This document shows, one piece after another, positions 42,367 to 50,099 of a stretch of DNA of 64,000 bases. The notes beneath the pieces were generated by a model that was given only the letters and a program-made list of their open reading frames with translations, was not told where the DNA came from and did not search any database. Every line of letters begins with the position of its first letter. The first letter of the stretch is position 1. Made by a program: the position numbers and the translations under genes. This stretch comes from Halioglobus sp. (GTDB taxonomy: Bacteria; Pseudomonadota; Gammaproteobacteria; Pseudomonadales; Halieaceae): contig JAGRIE010000002.1 of NCBI GenBank assembly GCA_020443425.1, positions 62,001 to 126,000 on the forward strand, in the 5' to 3' direction.

Positions 42367-43107
42367 GTGAACGTACTACTTCGGCTGGGGGCGGCTGCAG
42401 TGATGTTGTTCGCGGTTTCCGCAGTCGCGGAGTCCGGCGGCGCGGTGTTGTCTGCGAGTGGCACCGTGTTGTCCGGTGAGGCCGTGCAGGCGCAGGGCGA
42501 TGCAGAAAAACCCGCCATGAAGATCTTCAAGTACACCAACAGGTCCGGTGTGCGCTCGTATTCCGACAGGGCGCCGATGGGCATACAGTATGAAGTGATG
42601 CAGCTGTCCTGCTTTGCGTGCAACGTCAAATCCACACTGGATTGGACCAATATCCCACTGCACCTGAATGCCTACCAGTACGCGATTAATGCGGCGGCGA
42701 AGCAATACCGCGTGGACCCGGCGCTGGTGCGGGCGGTGATCCACGCCGAGTCAGCGTTCAAGGCGGGAGCCCGCTCAAAGAAGGGAGCGCAGGGCCTGAT
42801 GCAGTTGATGCCCGCCACCGCCAGGGATATGGATGTCGCGGACGCGATGAAACCGGAAGATAATATTTTCGGCGGCGTCCGCTATCTCGCCTGGCTGCTG
42901 AAAGAGCACGGTGGCAATACCACGCTGGCGACGGCGGCCTACAATGCCGGGCCGGGGGCTGTGAAACGCTACAAAGGCATCCCGCCCTACGAGGAGACGC
43001 AGACCTACGTCAAGCGTGTGAAACTGCTGCACGATCGCTACAAACTGGCCATGAATAAAACGTTCTCCGGCCAGTGGGTATCGCAGGCCGACGGCTACTC
43101 GCGCTGA
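42367..43107 (+). CDS. Lytic transglycosylase (SLT domain, DUF4124-type N-terminus)
   Basis: A 246-residue periplasmic murein-cleaving enzyme. A signal peptide (NVLLRLGAAAVMLFAVSAVA) is followed by a DUF4124-like strand pattern, KIFKYTNRSGVRSYSDRAP. The Slt70-like catalytic domain then has VDPALVRAVIHAESAFKAGA with the catalytic Glu, SKKGAQGLMQLMPATARDM, and TTLATAAYNAGPGAVKRYKG. The GTG at 42367 places the signal peptide at the start. Frames open further upstream lack a signal peptide and are rejected. It cleaves glycan strands between MurNAc and GlcNAc. Confidence 0.92.
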   Translation: MNVLLRLGAAAVMLFAVSAVAESGGAVLSASGTVLSGEAVQAQGDAEKPAMKIFKYTNRSGVRSYSDRAPMGIQYEVMQLSCFACNVKSTLDWTNIPLHLNAYQYAINAAAKQYRVDPALVRAVIHAESAFKAGARSKKGAQGLMQLMPATARDMDVADAMKPEDNIFGGVRYLAWLLKEHGGNTTLATAAYNAGPGAVKRYKGIPPYEETQTYVKRVKLLHDRYKLAMNKTFSGQWVSQADGYSR

Positions 43108-43128
43108 CAGCAGCCGCCTCGTCGACCG

Positions 43129-43836
43129 CTATCGCCGCTCCTTCTCCAGCCACGCCTCCAACTCCTCTTCGCCCAGCGGGTGATCGCCCTGCCGCACGCG
43201 CACGCTGTCGCGGATCTCTCTGCCGGTGGCGGGGTTGAGCCACAGATTGATAGCGAGCACGATCAGCATTGCCACGATGGCCCCGACGCCGGCCGCCAGC
43301 ATATCCTTCTGTGCATCCCACACATCACCCTGTGTTCCGAGGAACGCGATGCCCAGTTCCGGCGCGACCTGGGCGGCGGCTTTCCACTCGATAATTTCGT
43401 AGATGGCGGAGATCGAGAAGGTGATATCGATGGGAAAAAAATACGCCCAGAAGCCGCGCAGTTGCGCGATCCGCACCAGTATCTCTCGCACCGGATAGGC
43501 CAGCAGCAGTCCAAAGCAAAAGTGCACCAGGCGGTCATACATATTGCGTTCGGCGCCCCACCAGTCCTGCAGCACATCCCCGAAAGGCACTTCGGCGTAG
43601 GTGTAGTGAGAGCCGACGACATGGAGGCACATGAACAGCGTGATCAGTCCGTAGGAGATATCCGACAGGCGGAAAAATCGCGCCGTGACCAGCAGTACCG
43701 GTACCCAGAAAAACACCATGTAGTTCTCGAGCAGCCAGTCATCGGGGTGCAGGGGCTGCCAGGCCGCCCAGCTCCATGTGACGAGGAAAATCGCCAGCAG
43801 AGCGAGCCTGAAACCGTAGCCTTGCGTATTCGCCAT
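43129..43836 (-). CDS. DUF2238 (YjdF-like) inner-membrane protein
   Basis: A 235-residue membrane protein with about six helices. It shows the family core: LLENYMVFFWVPVLLVTARFF, DISYGLITLFMCLHVVGSHYTYAEVPFG, NMYDRLVHFCFGLLLAYPVRE, SAIYEIIEWKAAAQV and GTQGDVWDAQKDMLAA. The conserved acidic and His residues (HVVGSHYTY, DRLVHF, YEIIEW, GDVWDAQKD) suggest a metal or substrate site, but function is unknown. ATG 43836 is preferred because AGGA precedes it. Confidence 0.88.
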   Translation of the reverse strand: MANTQGYGFRLALLAIFLVTWSWAAWQPLHPDDWLLENYMVFFWVPVLLVTARFFRLSDISYGLITLFMCLHVVGSHYTYAEVPFGDVLQDWWGAERNMYDRLVHFCFGLLLAYPVREILVRIAQLRGFWAYFFPIDITFSISAIYEIIEWKAAAQVAPELGIAFLGTQGDVWDAQKDMLAAGVGAIVAMLIVLAINLWLNPATGREIRDSVRVRQGDHPLGEEELEAWLEKERR

Positions 43837-44209
43837 GTGCAACGTCATCCTGGGGGCGGTGAGCGGTAGCGGCAGTATATCCGAGTGGCCTGCGGGTTTG
43901 GCACCTGTCGCCCTGAGCATATATGATGCCATGGCCAGTTCGCCGGGGCGTCGACCGTCGCGCAGGTCGCTCGCTGTATTGAGGGTTGGATATTGCTGCC
44001 GGCAATGGCGAGGTCACCGCCGCTGCGAGCGCGCTACCAGATAACAGGATACAAGGCATGGCAGGGGACGGTTCCATCCGCACAGTGTTTGTACAGGCAA
44101 TGGGCCCCGGGTGTGGCGTCGGCAGGCGAGGTACGATCGATGCGACCGCCCAGGCCCGTGCCCTGCGCGCCAGCCCGCTCGCCAGTGTCGAGTGGCGGGG
44201 CAGCGCCGC
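43837..44209. other. 373-nt divergent gap between the DUF2238 and ABC-transporter genes
   Basis: Both flanking genes point away from it, so both promoters should lie here, but I found no convincing -35/-10 pair. I also looked for and did not see a TPP riboswitch (no CTGAGA-type THI box). The right part holds a small open reading frame listed separately (44058-44213). Confidence 0.5.
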
Positions 44210-44213
44210 GTGA
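44058..44213 (+). CDS. Possible 51-residue small protein coupled to the ABC ATPase gene
   Basis: An ATG at 44058 with AGGA about 8 nt upstream opens a 51-codon frame with GC-rich third positions, starting MAGDGSIRTVFVQAMGPG. Its TGA overlaps the GTG start of the ABC ATPase as GTGA. I do not recognise the sequence. It could be a translated leader needed to start the ATPase, or chance. The same frame runs upstream to a TTG at 43986 and there reads LDIAAGNGEV, which resembles a methyltransferase motif but is too short to interpret. Confidence 0.3.
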   Translation: MAGDGSIRTVFVQAMGPGCGVGRRGTIDATAQARALRASPLASVEWRGSAA

Positions 44214-45001
44214 CGGGACAGCAGGCAGCACCGGCGATAGACGTCCAGGGATTGCGCAAATGCTTCCCCGGCAATGGGCATGCGGTCATAGACGATCTGT
44301 CATTCACCCTGTCGGCTGGCGACAGCCTGTGCCTGCTCGGTCCATCGGGCTGCGGCAAGACTACACTGCTGCGCCTGTTGATGGGATTGGAGGCCCCGAC
44401 CGCCGGGTCAATCCGCATCGAGCCAGCGCTCGCACAGCGCATGAGCTATGTCTTCCAGGAACCGCGACTGGTGCCTTGGCGCACCTGTCTGGAGAACGTG
44501 CTGTTACCGCTGGAGCTGGCGCGACAGAAGAGCGACACATCCTCTGCCTATGCCCTTGAGCTGCTGCGCCAGCTGGGTCTGGAGGATCGCCTGCAGCACT
44601 TTCCCGCCGAGCTCAGCGGCGGTATGCAGATGCGGGTGGCACTGGCGCGAGCACTGGTGACGCAACCCGGCATCATCCTGCTGGACGAGCCGTTTGCAGC
44701 GCTCGACGAGCGCACACGCTTTCGCATGCAGGACCTGCTGCTTGAATTGAAATCGCGATTGCAGTTGCACTATGTGTTTGTGACGCATTCCATTGCCGAG
44801 GCCGTGTACCTCGGTGACCATATCCTGCTGCTAGACAGGAGTGGGCGGGCACGGGACCATCGCGCTATCGAGTTTGCCGGGCGCGACCAGTTGCTGAAAC
44901 TGACGCCGGGCTTCAATGCTGTGGTGCAGGGCTACTCACAACTTTTCAGCGAGATGGAAAGCGATACCGCGGCGGCGCCTGGCACCGAGGTGCGGCCATG
45001 A
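44210..45001 (+). CDS. ABC transporter ATP-binding protein (SsuB/ThiZ-like)
   Basis: A 263-residue ATPase of the nitrate/sulfonate/pyrimidine importer family. Walker A is LLGPSGCGKTTLLRLL, the Q-loop YVFQEPRLVPWRT is of the type seen in SsuB, TauB and ThiZ, the ABC signature is LSGGMQMRVALARAL, Walker B IILLDEPFAALDERT and the H-loop VFVTHSIAEA. The GTG at 44210 gives the family start; a frame open back to 44111 encodes an Arg-rich stretch and is rejected. It overlaps the permease by 4 nt (ATGA). Confidence 0.92.
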   Translation: MTGQQAAPAIDVQGLRKCFPGNGHAVIDDLSFTLSAGDSLCLLGPSGCGKTTLLRLLMGLEAPTAGSIRIEPALAQRMSYVFQEPRLVPWRTCLENVLLPLELARQKSDTSSAYALELLRQLGLEDRLQHFPAELSGGMQMRVALARALVTQPGIILLDEPFAALDERTRFRMQDLLLELKSRLQLHYVFVTHSIAEAVYLGDHILLLDRSGRARDHRAIEFAGRDQLLKLTPGFNAVVQGYSQLFSEMESDTAAAPGTEVRP

Positions 45002-45771
45002 AGAATACCCTCAGGGCGTGGCTGCTTGAGCGATACCCGGCGTGGATCTTCCTGGCCGTGCTGCTCGCCGCCTGGGAGTGGGTGGTGGCGCAGCAGTGGG
45101 TGGCCCCCTACCTGCTGCCCTCGCCGACACAGATAGCGCAAACCACGGTGGAATTGTGGCCGGAGATATACGCCGCAACGCTCAGCACGGCGAACTCCAT
45201 TGCCTGGGGGCTGGGCTGGAGTGCGGTGACGGGTGTGACGCTGGCACTGCTGTTCTTTGCCATCCCCATTGTGCGTCGCGCGGTACTGCCGTTCTGTATT
45301 TTTTTCCAGACCGTACCGATTATCTCCATCGCCCCGCTGCTGGTGATCTGGTTCGGCTTCGGCCAGCCGACAGTGAGGGCCTCGGCGTTCATTGTGTCGC
45401 TGTTTCCCATCCTCGCCAACACCCTGACCGGCCTGCAGGAAACAGACCCGCACCTGAAGGAGCTGTTCAAGTTGTACCGGCCCTCGCCGTGGCAGTTGAT
45501 TTTCAAGTTACAGATACCGTCCGCAATCCCCTATATGCTGACCGGGATAAAAATATCCGCCGGCCTCGCCGTGATCGGCGCGATTGTCGGTGAGTTCATC
45601 GCCGGCGGTGGCCTCGGCAGCCTGATCGATGCCGCCCGCACCCAGCAGCGCGTCGACCTGGTGTTCAGCGGCGTGGTGATGTCCAGCGTGTTGGCGCTGT
45701 TGCTGGTGTTCATTATCGAAGTTGTCAGCCGCCTGCTGCTGCGCGGCCGACCCTATCTGAGGAAGTTGTGA
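44998..45771 (+). CDS. ABC transporter permease (SsuC/ThiX-like)
   Basis: A 257-residue inner-membrane permease with six helices. The N-terminus LERYPAWIFLAVLLAAWEWVV is the first helix. The cytoplasmic coupling loop is FPILANTLTGLQETDPHLKE...FKLYRPSPWQLIFKLQIPSA, a good match to the EAA loop of the BPD_transp_1 family, and GEFIAGGGLGSLIDAA follows. It overlaps both its neighbours (ATGA with the ATPase, TGATG with the binding protein), which shows tight co-translation. Confidence 0.92.
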   Translation: MKNTLRAWLLERYPAWIFLAVLLAAWEWVVAQQWVAPYLLPSPTQIAQTTVELWPEIYAATLSTANSIAWGLGWSAVTGVTLALLFFAIPIVRRAVLPFCIFFQTVPIISIAPLLVIWFGFGQPTVRASAFIVSLFPILANTLTGLQETDPHLKELFKLYRPSPWQLIFKLQIPSAIPYMLTGIKISAGLAVIGAIVGEFIAGGGLGSLIDAARTQQRVDLVFSGVVMSSVLALLLVFIIEVVSRLLLRGRPYLRKL

Positions 45772-46718
45772 TGTCCAGACTGTTCGTGTTCCTGTTGGCT
45801 GCGCTGTGCAGCGTCCAACTGCTGGCGCAATCGGCATCGCCGTCCGCACCCCTGGTGCTGGCGCTGAACTGGAAGCCCGAGCCGCAGTTTGGCGGCTTCT
45901 ACGCCGCACAAGTGCACGGCTATTATGAACAGAACGGACTCGATGTTGCCATTATCGAGGGTGGCTCCGGCACACCGACCATACAGATGCTGTTGGCGGG
46001 CAAGGTCGACTACGCCATTGTGTCGGCGGATGAGGTGGTTATCGCGCTGGCGCGCGGCGGCAGCGATATCGTGGCGCTGTTTGCCACCTACCAGACCAAT
46101 CCGCAGGGGATTATGACCCATGCCGAGCGCGGCTTTGCGTCCATCGACGAGGTGATGCACAGCGACGGCGTCCTCCTGTGGCAGTCGGGCCTGCCCTATG
46201 CCCAGTTTTTCAGGAAGAAGTATGCGCCGCTGACGGTGGTGACCGCGCCCTACCTCGGTGGCATTGGCAATTTCCAGAATGACACCCGGGTCTCGCAGCA
46301 GTGCTTTGTGACATCGGAACCGCTGACGGCCGCCGCGGCCGGCATCAGGGTAAAAACCTTTCTGGTCGCTGACAGCGGCTACAACCCCTACACCGCAGTG
46401 CTGGTCACCCGGCGCCAGCGCTGGCAGGCGGCGCCTGGCGAAGTGAAGGCCATGGTGACGGCTGTTCGCAGCGGCTGGGAGGACTACCTGCGCGACCCGG
46501 CCAAAACCAATGAATTCATGCAGTCGCTGAACCGGGCGATGTCAGCCGAGACGTTTGCTGAAAGTGCGCAGGCACAGCGCGACCTGATCAAAACACCAGA
46601 CACCCGGCGCCTGGGTGAAATGAGCCAGGCGCGCTGGCAGACGCTGGCCGACCAGCTGCTGGACATCAAGGTCGTGCGCCAGCCGGTATCGGTGGACGGT
46701 GTGTTCGTGGACTTGTAG
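45771..46718 (+). CDS. NMT1/THI5-type ABC substrate-binding protein
   Basis: A 315-residue periplasmic protein with a Sec signal (MSRLFVFLLAALCSVQLLAQS). The start of the mature fold, LALNWKPEPQFGGFYAAQVHGYYEQNGLDV, and VDYAIVSADEVVIALARG are characteristic of the NMT1/THI5 family, which includes ThiY (hydroxymethylpyrimidine), SsuA and related binders. Substrate cannot be fixed: thiamine pyrimidine precursors are possible, yet no THI-box riboswitch or thiamine genes are seen. GAGGAAG precedes ATG 45771. It converges with the GT4 gene 5 nt away. Confidence 0.9.
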   Translation: MSRLFVFLLAALCSVQLLAQSASPSAPLVLALNWKPEPQFGGFYAAQVHGYYEQNGLDVAIIEGGSGTPTIQMLLAGKVDYAIVSADEVVIALARGGSDIVALFATYQTNPQGIMTHAERGFASIDEVMHSDGVLLWQSGLPYAQFFRKKYAPLTVVTAPYLGGIGNFQNDTRVSQQCFVTSEPLTAAAAGIRVKTFLVADSGYNPYTAVLVTRRQRWQAAPGEVKAMVTAVRSGWEDYLRDPAKTNEFMQSLNRAMSAETFAESAQAQRDLIKTPDTRRLGEMSQARWQTLADQLLDIKVVRQPVSVDGVFVDL

Positions 46719-46722
46719 GCCG

Positions 46723-47901
46723 CTATGCGGAGCGCAGGTTTTCCAGATGCTGCAGCGCCAGCTCCGCCGCCCGCTGCCAGCTGAACTGCCGCGCTCCGGC
46801 GACGGCGTTCTCGCTCAGGCGCTGGCGCAGTGGGGTGTTTTCCACCATTTCAATGATGGCGGCCGCAATCGCGGTGGTGTCAAACGGGTCGAAGTAGAGG
46901 CCGGCGTCACCCACCACCTCCGGCAGTGAGCCCTGGTCACTCGACAGCACCGGCGCCGCGCAGGCCATCGCCTCCAGCGCCGGCAGCCCGAAGCCCTCTG
47001 AGAACGAGGGCATGGCGGCGGCCAGCGCCGAGCTGTACAGCGCGATGAGGTCCTCATCACTGACATAGCCACAGAAGTGCACGCGGTCGCGCAGTGTCTC
47101 GCTGGCCAGCACGCGGCGCTGCAGTGTCTCGGCGTTGGACAGGAAACCCCCACCGTTGAAATCACCGACCAGTGCCAGCTGCACGTCCGCGATGCGCCCG
47201 GACCGGACCGCCATATCGAAACCGTCCAGCAGGCCATCGAGATTCTTGTGCGGCGCCAGGCCGCCGACATAGACAATGACCGGTGCGGCGGCGGGCAGCC
47301 CGGCCCGGGTGCGCGCCGCCAGCAGTGTTTCGCTGTCCTGTACCGGTGTGAAATGCGCGGTCACGGCGGCGCTGCCAACATCGATGTCATCGGGGCGAGC
47401 GCCCATGTACTGGACGATTTCCGCCTTTGCCGCGTGCGACACCGTCAGTATGCGCTCGCTGCGGGCCAGCGCCAGCCTGACTTTCAGTGCCCAGAAAAAG
47501 CGATTCCGCCACTTGGGGAAGATCAGTTTCGGGTAGTGCTCCGCGATGGCGTCGTGCACGGTGACCATGGTCGGCAGTCGGCGCGGCACCGGATACCAGG
47601 AGTACACAGCGGGAAAGAACATGATATCCAGCGGTGTCGAGGCAACTGCCCGGTACATCCTGATCATGTCCACGATAGAGCGCCGGCTGTCGGCCACGGC
47701 CGCCTCTGTTGTCGGGCGCGAGGACGGCACCTGCACCACGGTGACGTTGCTGAACGCCGACAGCGCCTGCAGTGGCTGGTCCACGAAAAGTGTGAAGCGA
47801 TGGCTGGATTCGAGCTGGAACAGGGCGGTCAGGAGCTCGCGCGTGAACCGACCGAACCCGCGATTGTTCCACCAGCAGGTAGCATCAATGCCGATTTCCA
47901 C
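46723..47901 (-). CDS. GT4-family glycosyltransferase
   Basis: A 392-residue GT-B fold retaining glycosyltransferase. The acceptor domain contains WNNRGFGRFTRELLTALFQL, the donor domain VIVYVGGLAPHKNLDGLLDG, HFCGYVSDEDLIALYSSA, and the E-x7-E motif in PSFSEGFGLPALEAMACA. It is soluble, with no membrane segment. The likely role is addition of a hexose to a polysaccharide or lipid-linked glycan. It starts at GTG 47901 with AAAGGG about 7 nt upstream. No other glycan genes are adjacent. Confidence 0.92.
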   Translation of the reverse strand: MEIGIDATCWWNNRGFGRFTRELLTALFQLESSHRFTLFVDQPLQALSAFSNVTVVQVPSSRPTTEAAVADSRRSIVDMIRMYRAVASTPLDIMFFPAVYSWYPVPRRLPTMVTVHDAIAEHYPKLIFPKWRNRFFWALKVRLALARSERILTVSHAAKAEIVQYMGARPDDIDVGSAAVTAHFTPVQDSETLLAARTRAGLPAAAPVIVYVGGLAPHKNLDGLLDGFDMAVRSGRIADVQLALVGDFNGGGFLSNAETLQRRVLASETLRDRVHFCGYVSDEDLIALYSSALAAAMPSFSEGFGLPALEAMACAAPVLSSDQGSLPEVVGDAGLYFDPFDTTAIAAAIIEMVENTPLRQRLSENAVAGARQFSWQRAAELALQHLENLRSA

Positions 47902-48099
47902 GCAGTACCCTTTTTATTGGATGAAATACCGTCAGCGATACCAGACGCCCCGCGCGCCGGCACGGAAGCTATTACACCACGCGCCTGAACAGATAAGAAG
48001 TGCAGGGCCCGGGGGCTGGCTCTGTGTGGCAGCGCGTATCGGGTGTCGTTTATCCGCCGCGTGATTGCGGTTATGCTACCGCCTGTATAACGGAATCAG

Positions 48100-48609
48100 G
48101 TGACCAGTGTGAGCGCAACTTGGCTGAGACGGTATGATGCAATTCAATGCGCAGGCAGCGGCAGCGCCCTGCGCGGGCCTTGGCTGCCTCTGCCGGCAGT
48201 GCGGATCGCGCGCGTTGCGCTGGCGGTAGTGCTGGCGTTGTGCCTGTCATCGTGTGAGCGCGCCGGCGCCCCACTGCCGCAGTCGCAGTATGCACAGGCC
48301 CTGCCCGGCGAGTGGCAGGGCAGTGTCGGCGGTGCGCAAGAGTCCATTCACCTGGCGGCCGACGGCAGCTTTCGCGCCCAGGTGCAGTCGGGTGGTTTTA
48401 TCGGCACCACACTGGGGCAGGGAAGCGCCGGCACACTGCGTGGCAGCTGGACGCTGCAGGGTGCCAGCATCACACTGGCAGTCGACCAGGCAAGCGGTGA
48501 GCGAGCTGTGGACTCGTCGACCACCAGCACCATCGTCAGCTTTAACCAGAACCAGCTGGTACTGGAAGATGCTGCCGGCGCACTGACGACGTTTGACCGG
48601 GCGTTGTGA
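48100..48609 (+). CDS. Putative lipoprotein of unknown function
   Basis: Up to 169 residues. A lipoprotein signal VRIARVALAVVLALCLSSC lies at residues 34-52 of the long form, so the start may instead be the GTG at 48199, which puts the signal at the N-terminus; the GTG at 48100 has a better ribosome site (CGGA). The mature part reads LPGEWQGSVGGAQESIHLAADGSFRAQV and GTLRGSWTLQGASITL, a repeated Gly-x-Trp pattern like small beta-barrels that begin with a GxW turn. I do not recognise a specific family. Confidence 0.68.
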   Translation: MTSVSATWLRRYDAIQCAGSGSALRGPWLPLPAVRIARVALAVVLALCLSSCERAGAPLPQSQYAQALPGEWQGSVGGAQESIHLAADGSFRAQVQSGGFIGTTLGQGSAGTLRGSWTLQGASITLAVDQASGERAVDSSTTSTIVSFNQNQLVLEDAAGALTTFDRAL

Positions 48610-48626
48610 TGGCCGGTACAGGGCCG

Positions 48627-49982
48627 CTAGCGGTAGAACCGCAGCGTCCTGTAGCCATCGCCTGACACCAGCGGAATACCATCAGCCGTGACGGTATCGC
48701 CCGTGACCGTGGCGACGCCGGTAAGTGCGCCGTTATCCCACGACCACTTCAGTGTCTCACCATCGCGCAGTTCAAAGTTGCGTGCGCGCCGCGGCGTGAC
48801 GCTGACGGTGATCTTCTCGGGCTGGTCTGGAATACCCTTGCCGAGATTGACGCGTCGCGTGTATTTCAGCGGGAACACAATCTGTGTATCGTCATCAAGG
48901 ATGTTCGCGTGATCCCAGGTGATGCCCATGTTGTAGTGGCCGCGCGGGTATTTTTTCTGGTTCGTGCGCTGTGCGGCGCGCGGCGGGAAATTGCCGGTGG
49001 ATCGGGTGATCGCGGGGTGCGCACGGTCCAGGGTCACGTCCTGTTCCGGGCTTTCAAACACTGACATATTCGGCAAATTCACACCGTCTTCATAGTACGA
49101 ATGCCCCTCTTGCACCCAACTGAAAGCGCCGCCGATTTTCTGCTCCTCCACCAGGTTGACGAAGAGAAGGAGTGTGCTGGCGCGGTTCACCCCGGCGCTG
49201 AACGGGTCATTGCTACTGAAGGTATGGCGGTAGTGCATGCCGCGCACAATGGGGTCCGTCTGCGATTGGACCGCGAAGTCAAAGCTGTCCCAGAGGGCTT
49301 TGTTGGCGAGGGTGTCGGGCGGGAAGGTGCTGTATTGCTCCGGGTCCCGGGCGGCGATCTGCCGCGGCATGATGACGCCGGACAGGGCAGAGGAGTACGC
49401 GATATACTCGCGCCACGGGGCCGGCAGTATCATGGTCTGCGCCACCGAGCCGGCGCCCCCCATGGACGGGCCGCCCAGCACAATGCCGCGCTTGCTGACA
49501 TCGATGCCGTAACGCTGTGTCAGGAAGTCCAGGCTGGCGGCAATCCGGCGGCCGGGATACGGCGTGCCGTCGGCCCCGATGGTCCACCACTCGCGCCAGC
49601 GCGGGCTGAAGGCCTCTGCATCCTGGGTGCGCACCTCGATATCGCCCTGCGGCGACGGACCGAACACCTGCATCCAGCCCTCGCCGCCACCGGAGCCGTG
49701 CATGTGCACGAAAATCCTGGGATCGGGCGGCAGCGGTTCCCGGCGTGCGTAGGCCCATTTGAAATCGACATTGTGCGGGTCGTAGTAATCGTTTGCGTCG
49801 ATGTCCATCGTGCCCGAATAGAACTTCCACCAGTCCCCGGTCTGCGTGGCCTGTTGCGGTGCCGCGATGAGAGAGGGGTCGGGGCCGTCAGTGGTGACAT
49901 CCGCGTACAGCGGCTGGCTTAACAGCAGTGCCAGCGGCAAGGCAACTAAAGGCGATCGGATTGGCTTGGGCACAAGGTACAT
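48627..49982 (-). CDS. Secreted alpha/beta-hydrolase (esterase/depolymerase-like)
   Basis: A 451-residue exported protein with a signal peptide (VALPLALLLSQPLYA). It has an oxyanion-type FVHMHGSGGGEGW, a nucleophile elbow IVLGGPSMGGAGS, a candidate acid/His region FSWVQEGHSYYEDG, and a C-terminal beta domain with ITVSVTPRRARNFELRDGE. The arrangement resembles secreted feruloyl-esterase or PHB-depolymerase-type proteins but the exact family is not recognised. ATG 49982 is used; GTG 49973 with AGGA 8 nt before it is as plausible. Confidence 0.75.
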   Translation of the reverse strand: MYLVPKPIRSPLVALPLALLLSQPLYADVTTDGPDPSLIAAPQQATQTGDWWKFYSGTMDIDANDYYDPHNVDFKWAYARREPLPPDPRIFVHMHGSGGGEGWMQVFGPSPQGDIEVRTQDAEAFSPRWREWWTIGADGTPYPGRRIAASLDFLTQRYGIDVSKRGIVLGGPSMGGAGSVAQTMILPAPWREYIAYSSALSGVIMPRQIAARDPEQYSTFPPDTLANKALWDSFDFAVQSQTDPIVRGMHYRHTFSSNDPFSAGVNRASTLLLFVNLVEEQKIGGAFSWVQEGHSYYEDGVNLPNMSVFESPEQDVTLDRAHPAITRSTGNFPPRAAQRTNQKKYPRGHYNMGITWDHANILDDDTQIVFPLKYTRRVNLGKGIPDQPEKITVSVTPRRARNFELRDGETLKWSWDNGALTGVATVTGDTVTADGIPLVSGDGYRTLRFYR

Positions 49983-49983
49983 C

Positions 49984-50001
49984 CTGTTCAGGCTGTTCAG
50001 G
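49984..50001. repeat. Tandem CTGTTCAGG x2 before the secreted hydrolase start
   Basis: CTGTTCAGG occurs twice in exact tandem immediately upstream of ATG 49982 and overlaps the expected ribosome binding site. Confidence 0.8.
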
Positions 50002-50056
50002 CGCGGGCGCGCAGCCGCGCCGGAAGCCCAAGCATAGCAGTGTGTGCTGGCGAGTA

Positions 50057-50086
50057 GAAGCGGCAGCCGCCGGTGGCTGCCGCTTC
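50057..50086. terminator. Perfect hairpin after the D-aminoacylase gene
   Basis: GAAGCGGCAGCC and GGCTGCCGCTTC form a perfect 12-bp stem with a 6-nt loop, 13 nt beyond the stop of the amidohydrolase on the minus strand. A U-tract is missing. Confidence 0.62.
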
Positions 50087-50099
50087 CGTCGGTGTGCCG

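Noticed and set aside
44111-44209. N-terminal extension of the ABC ATPase
   Set aside because: The extra 33 residues are Arg/Cys-rich and not like the family; the conserved protein begins just after GTG 44210.
43837-44209. TPP riboswitch before the NMT1/THI5-type ABC operon
   Set aside because: I looked for the conserved CTGAGA and related THI-box core and did not see it.
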